The position numbers and the translations under genes were made by a program. Below, piece by piece: positions 61,454 through 64,000 of a stretch of 64,000 nucleotides of DNA (position 1 is its first letter; every line of letters begins with the position of its first letter). A model generated the notes under the pieces. The model was not told the origin of the DNA, did not search any database, and saw nothing but the letters and a program-made list of their open reading frames with translations. Source of the DNA: Acidobacteriaceae bacterium (GTDB lineage: Bacteria; Acidobacteriota; Terriglobia; Terriglobales; Acidobacteriaceae); NCBI GenBank assembly GCA_003156805.1, contig PMHV01000030.1, positions 73,261 through 137,260 on the forward strand, read 5' to 3'.

Positions 61454-61610
61454 ACCTGAAACGCAGTGTCAGGAGATTTTTCCATAGGCAGACCACGATA
61501 GCCATCTCCACCTGACGGAGCAACCTGTCCACAATCCCGCTACCGTAGCTCTGCACTGCTGGCGGTTGCAGCCCGCGCTTGCATGTGGGGGCTGGGGCTA
61601 ACACCGAGAT

Positions 61611-61650
61611 CATGCTACGCCCACACGGTGTCCAGTGTGGGCGTAGCATG
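61611..61650. terminator. 16-bp perfect hairpin 3' of the second TonB receptor
   Basis: CATGCTACGCCCACAC (61611-61626) pairs perfectly with GTGTGGGCGTAGCATG (61635-61650) across an 8-base loop. It starts 24 bases after the receptor stop (minus strand). The stem is unusually long and has no T-tract, so it may be an RNA-stabilising or interspersed repeat element as well as a terminator. Confidence 0.6.
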
Positions 61651-61673
61651 CGGGTGAGCTTCTTACAGACGGG

Positions 61674-64000
61674 TTAGAAGATCAGCTTCAGTCCGAGTTG
61701 GAATTCCCTCGGGTCAAACGCGCCAGTGACGGCGCCGAAGTTGCTGGCCCCTTCGTTGAGGCTGATGCCGCCGTTGTTGGCATCACCCTTGAACTGCGTG
61801 TGGTTCCAGGGGTTGAAGCTCTCCGCGCGGAACTCGATGCGGCTGCCGCGCTCTTGGCTGATAACGAAGTTCTTGAACAGAGCCAAGTTCCAGTCGTCTC
61901 GGCCGGGACCGCGCAACCCGTCGAATCCCAGATTCCCGTAGGTTCCGGGCGACGGGGCCGAAAAGGCCGCCGGATTGAACCATTCGGCCGCAGTCTTAGG
62001 ATAGGAGATGCTCCCGGTCACGTCTGGCCGGTTCCCGGAATTGGGAACCACGCTAGCGACGTTGTTTCCGCTCACTCCAAGATTGATTGGTGCCCCCGAT
62101 TCCATGGTGACGATCCCCGATAGGGCCCATCCACCCGCGGTCGCTCTCAGAAGGTGGTTATCGCTGTTCTTCAAGAGCGGGATCTGGTAGACGAAGTTGA
62201 CGAAGGCGACGCCAGTGCGGTCGAACAGAGACGGGCCAACGTCATATTTCGGTCCCACGTAGGGATTGGTGATGTTGTTGAGGTCGCCACCACTGCCGTT
62301 GCTGGTGGTGGAATCAATCGCGCGCGAAAGCGTTAAGCCAAACTGGAGTTGGAGATCGCGCGCCACGTTCCCGTGCAGATCAACCTGCAGCGAATTGTAG
62401 TGCGCGTTGGCCTCGTCTTCAGACAACCGGATAGCGCCATAACCTAGATACCCATACTCTTGGTTAATGCCAGCACCGCCAGACCCGACCAGAGTGGGCA
62501 GATTGGCTTCAGGCGGGAGGTTGATTTCCCGATAGTCGTTCTCGTGCCGGCCCTGGCTTCCGACATAAGACAACGCCAATACGGCCTTGGCTCCCAGTGC
62601 CTGCTGAACGCCAACACTATACTGGTAGCTCGTCGGAGGTTTGTAATTAAGGGCGATACCGGTGATGCCGACGGGAAGAACAGGCAAATCTGCAGAGCTG
62701 ATCGTGGTGCCGGTGCCGACGCCGGTCCCTGGATTTGAGAGGAGAACGTCATGGACCGTGGGGCTGGCATCGAAGGGTGTATTCGTAGCCCCGTTGTACA
62801 TGTCATTGCCCTGGATGCGATCGTACATGATGCCAAAGCCGCCGCGTAGAACAGTCTTGCCTTGGCCCGTAAGGTCATAGGCAAAACCGATGCGTGGGCC
62901 GAAGGCCGGCCAGTAGTTGTTCGTCAGACCCTTGGGAATTCCATTCACGCCGCCGACGCCGATGCCGTTCTCATAGAACTGCAAACCTGCCAATATCGGA
63001 TTGGGACTGGTGCCGAGACCGGGGCTGGGGCCGCCCGGGCACGCAGGCACGGAGACGGCGCTGCAGATGTTACCGCTCGAGTCGAACGTAGCGGCATTGG
63101 CCGGGTTATACAGGTTGGGATAGAAGTTGGCGGACTGTTGGTTCGCCTCGTAGGTATGCGGAGCAACGTCCCAGCGCAAGCCCAGATTTAGGGTCAACCG
63201 GTGATTGACACGCCAGTTGTCCTGAACATACGTGGCATAGGAAACGTTATTCCAATGGCCGCTGGATTTAACAGCGTCCTCTTCATAATTGTTGGCATAG
63301 CCGAGCAGGAAATCGGCAAAATCATTGCCCGTATAGAGGCCGTTGAAGGTGAAATTGCCTTCGGTGTTAGCGAAGTAGTCTTGTACCTTCTTGTAAAGCG
63401 CCCAACTGAACCCAAACTTGAGTTGGTGTGCGCCCTTCGTCCAGGAAATGTCGTCGCGCAACTGGTAATCGTTGGCCGCGTTATTCCACGGGGTCCAATT
63501 GGCGGTAAAGTCCGTCCCCGTGCTGCCGCCCAAGTCGATCGACGGGATGCGGTTGTCGGCGTTGGGCCCCGTAAACAGCCGGTTGAATGTAAACCCAGAG
63601 GGTGCCGCAAACACGCCTTGAGGAATGATATGGATACGGTTGCCGTTGTAGTTGAAAGCCGCTTCGTTAAGCAGCGTCGGGCTTACCACATAAGTGGTAT
63701 GAATCACCGCGCTATAGGAGGGATTTCCGAAAACATCGCTGATGGTGGGCACGTTATCGCCGCTCCACTGCGTCTCCCCATAAGTCTGCGAGACCTGCTC
63801 GGAAACCCAGTGCCCGAAAACCGAGAACTTATCGGTGAACTGGTGATCGACGCGGGCAATTTCCTCACGCACGGTGGTAGGCGACACGTTGCCGCCTTCG
63901 AAGTCCGCCCCAACCGTGGGGGCGGGGAAAATACCCGCACCCAGCAGCGACTGGGCGTTTGCATTGAGCAGCGCAGTCGGGATCGCGTTGCCAGCAAATG
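61674..64000 (-). CDS. Oar-like TonB-dependent receptor, 5' end outside the window
   Basis: At least 775 residues are visible, reading to the right edge in frame (AIPTALLNANAQSLLGAGIF before VREEIARVDHQFTDKFSVFG). Barrel features match the receptor at 23667: LTLNLGLRWDVAPHTYEANQ, GQGKTVLRGGFGIMYDRIQG, LSYVGSQGRHENDYREINLP, RGPGRDDWNLALFKNFVISQ, and an end in LGLKLIF. The plug and N-terminal carboxypeptidase-regulatory domains would lie to the right. An outer-membrane importer of unknown ligand. Confidence 0.92.
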   Translation of the reverse strand, partial: FAGNAIPTALLNANAQSLLGAGIFPAPTVGADFEGGNVSPTTVREEIARVDHQFTDKFSVFGHWVSEQVSQTYGETQWSGDNVPTISDVFGNPSYSAVIHTTYVVSPTLLNEAAFNYNGNRIHIIPQGVFAAPSGFTFNRLFTGPNADNRIPSIDLGGSTGTDFTANWTPWNNAANDYQLRDDISWTKGAHQLKFGFSWALYKKVQDYFANTEGNFTFNGLYTGNDFADFLLGYANNYEEDAVKSSGHWNNVSYATYVQDNWRVNHRLTLNLGLRWDVAPHTYEANQQSANFYPNLYNPANAATFDSSGNICSAVSVPACPGGPSPGLGTSPNPILAGLQFYENGIGVGGVNGIPKGLTNNYWPAFGPRIGFAYDLTGQGKTVLRGGFGIMYDRIQGNDMYNGATNTPFDASPTVHDVLLSNPGTGVGTGTTISSADLPVLPVGITGIALNYKPPTSYQYSVGVQQALGAKAVLALSYVGSQGRHENDYREINLPPEANLPTLVGSGGAGINQEYGYLGYGAIRLSEDEANAHYNSLQVDLHGNVARDLQLQFGLTLSRAIDSTTSNGSGGDLNNITNPYVGPKYDVGPSLFDRTGVAFVNFVYQIPLLKNSDNHLLRATAGGWALSGIVTMESGAPINLGVSGNNVASVVPNSGNRPDVTGSISYPKTAAEWFNPAAFSAPSPGTYGNLGFDGLRGPGRDDWNLALFKNFVISQERGSRIEFRAESFNPWNHTQFKGDANNGGISLNEGASNFGAVTGAFDPREFQLGLKLIF

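Overview
The window looks like the chromosome of an Acidobacteriota bacterium, probably of the Terriglobia (subdivision 1) type. This rests on gene content: four intact secreted VWFA-related proteins of the acidobacterial kind plus one broken copy, two very large Oar-like TonB-dependent receptors, two CRTAC1-type (FG-GAP plus ASPIC/UnbV) exported proteins, many secreted TPR proteins and two heptaheme c-type cytochromes. The DNA is GC-rich throughout. I see no tRNA, rRNA, CRISPR array, transposase or integrase.

Layout. 0-2.6 kb: the end of a CcdA-like gene, a TlpA-like thioredoxin and a stand-alone DsbD alpha domain (a periplasmic thiol pathway), then a three-gene operon (membrane protein, membrane-anchored glutaredoxin-like protein with CPFC, small XRE regulator) whose promoter carries a palindrome. 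2.7-6.5 kb: glnS and gltX on the minus strand, separated by a hairpin-rich spacer. 6.8-10.2 kb: a membrane GAF-GAF-GAF-GGDEF-HD-GYP cyclic-di-GMP protein. 10.3-19.2 kb: a VWFA remnant, then a minus-strand set of three tail-collar proteins, a DUF6916-like protein and a GNAT acetyltransferase, divergent from a 1,875-residue mosaic surface protein. 19.6-30.4 kb: a GH3 glycosidase, CRTAC1 protein, TonB receptor and VWFA protein. 30.4-47.3 kb: more VWFA proteins (two are a tandem duplication), a CRTAC1/TPR pair, two heptaheme cytochromes and further TPR proteins, nearly all exported. 47.5-51 kb: a LacI-type regulator and an MltD-like lytic transglycosylase lipoprotein. 51.9-57.4 kb: a 2-hydroxyacyl-CoA-dehydratase-like protein with a giant double-ATPase activase. 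58-64 kb: an unrecognised exported protein, xylose isomerase, a TPR protein and a second TonB receptor cut by the window edge.

The most distinctive systems are (i) the tail-collar triad with its partners beside the giant surface protein, (ii) the two-gene ATP-driven FeS reductase of the atypical dehydratase class, and (iii) the heptaheme cytochrome/CRTAC1/TPR block. The envelope genes suggest a soil or sediment heterotroph taking up polymers (TonB receptors, GH3, XylA), with periplasmic redox chemistry. Starts were chosen from Shine-Dalgarno sites, signal peptides and overlaps and often lie inside the longest open frame. All family assignments are from reading motifs, not from searches.
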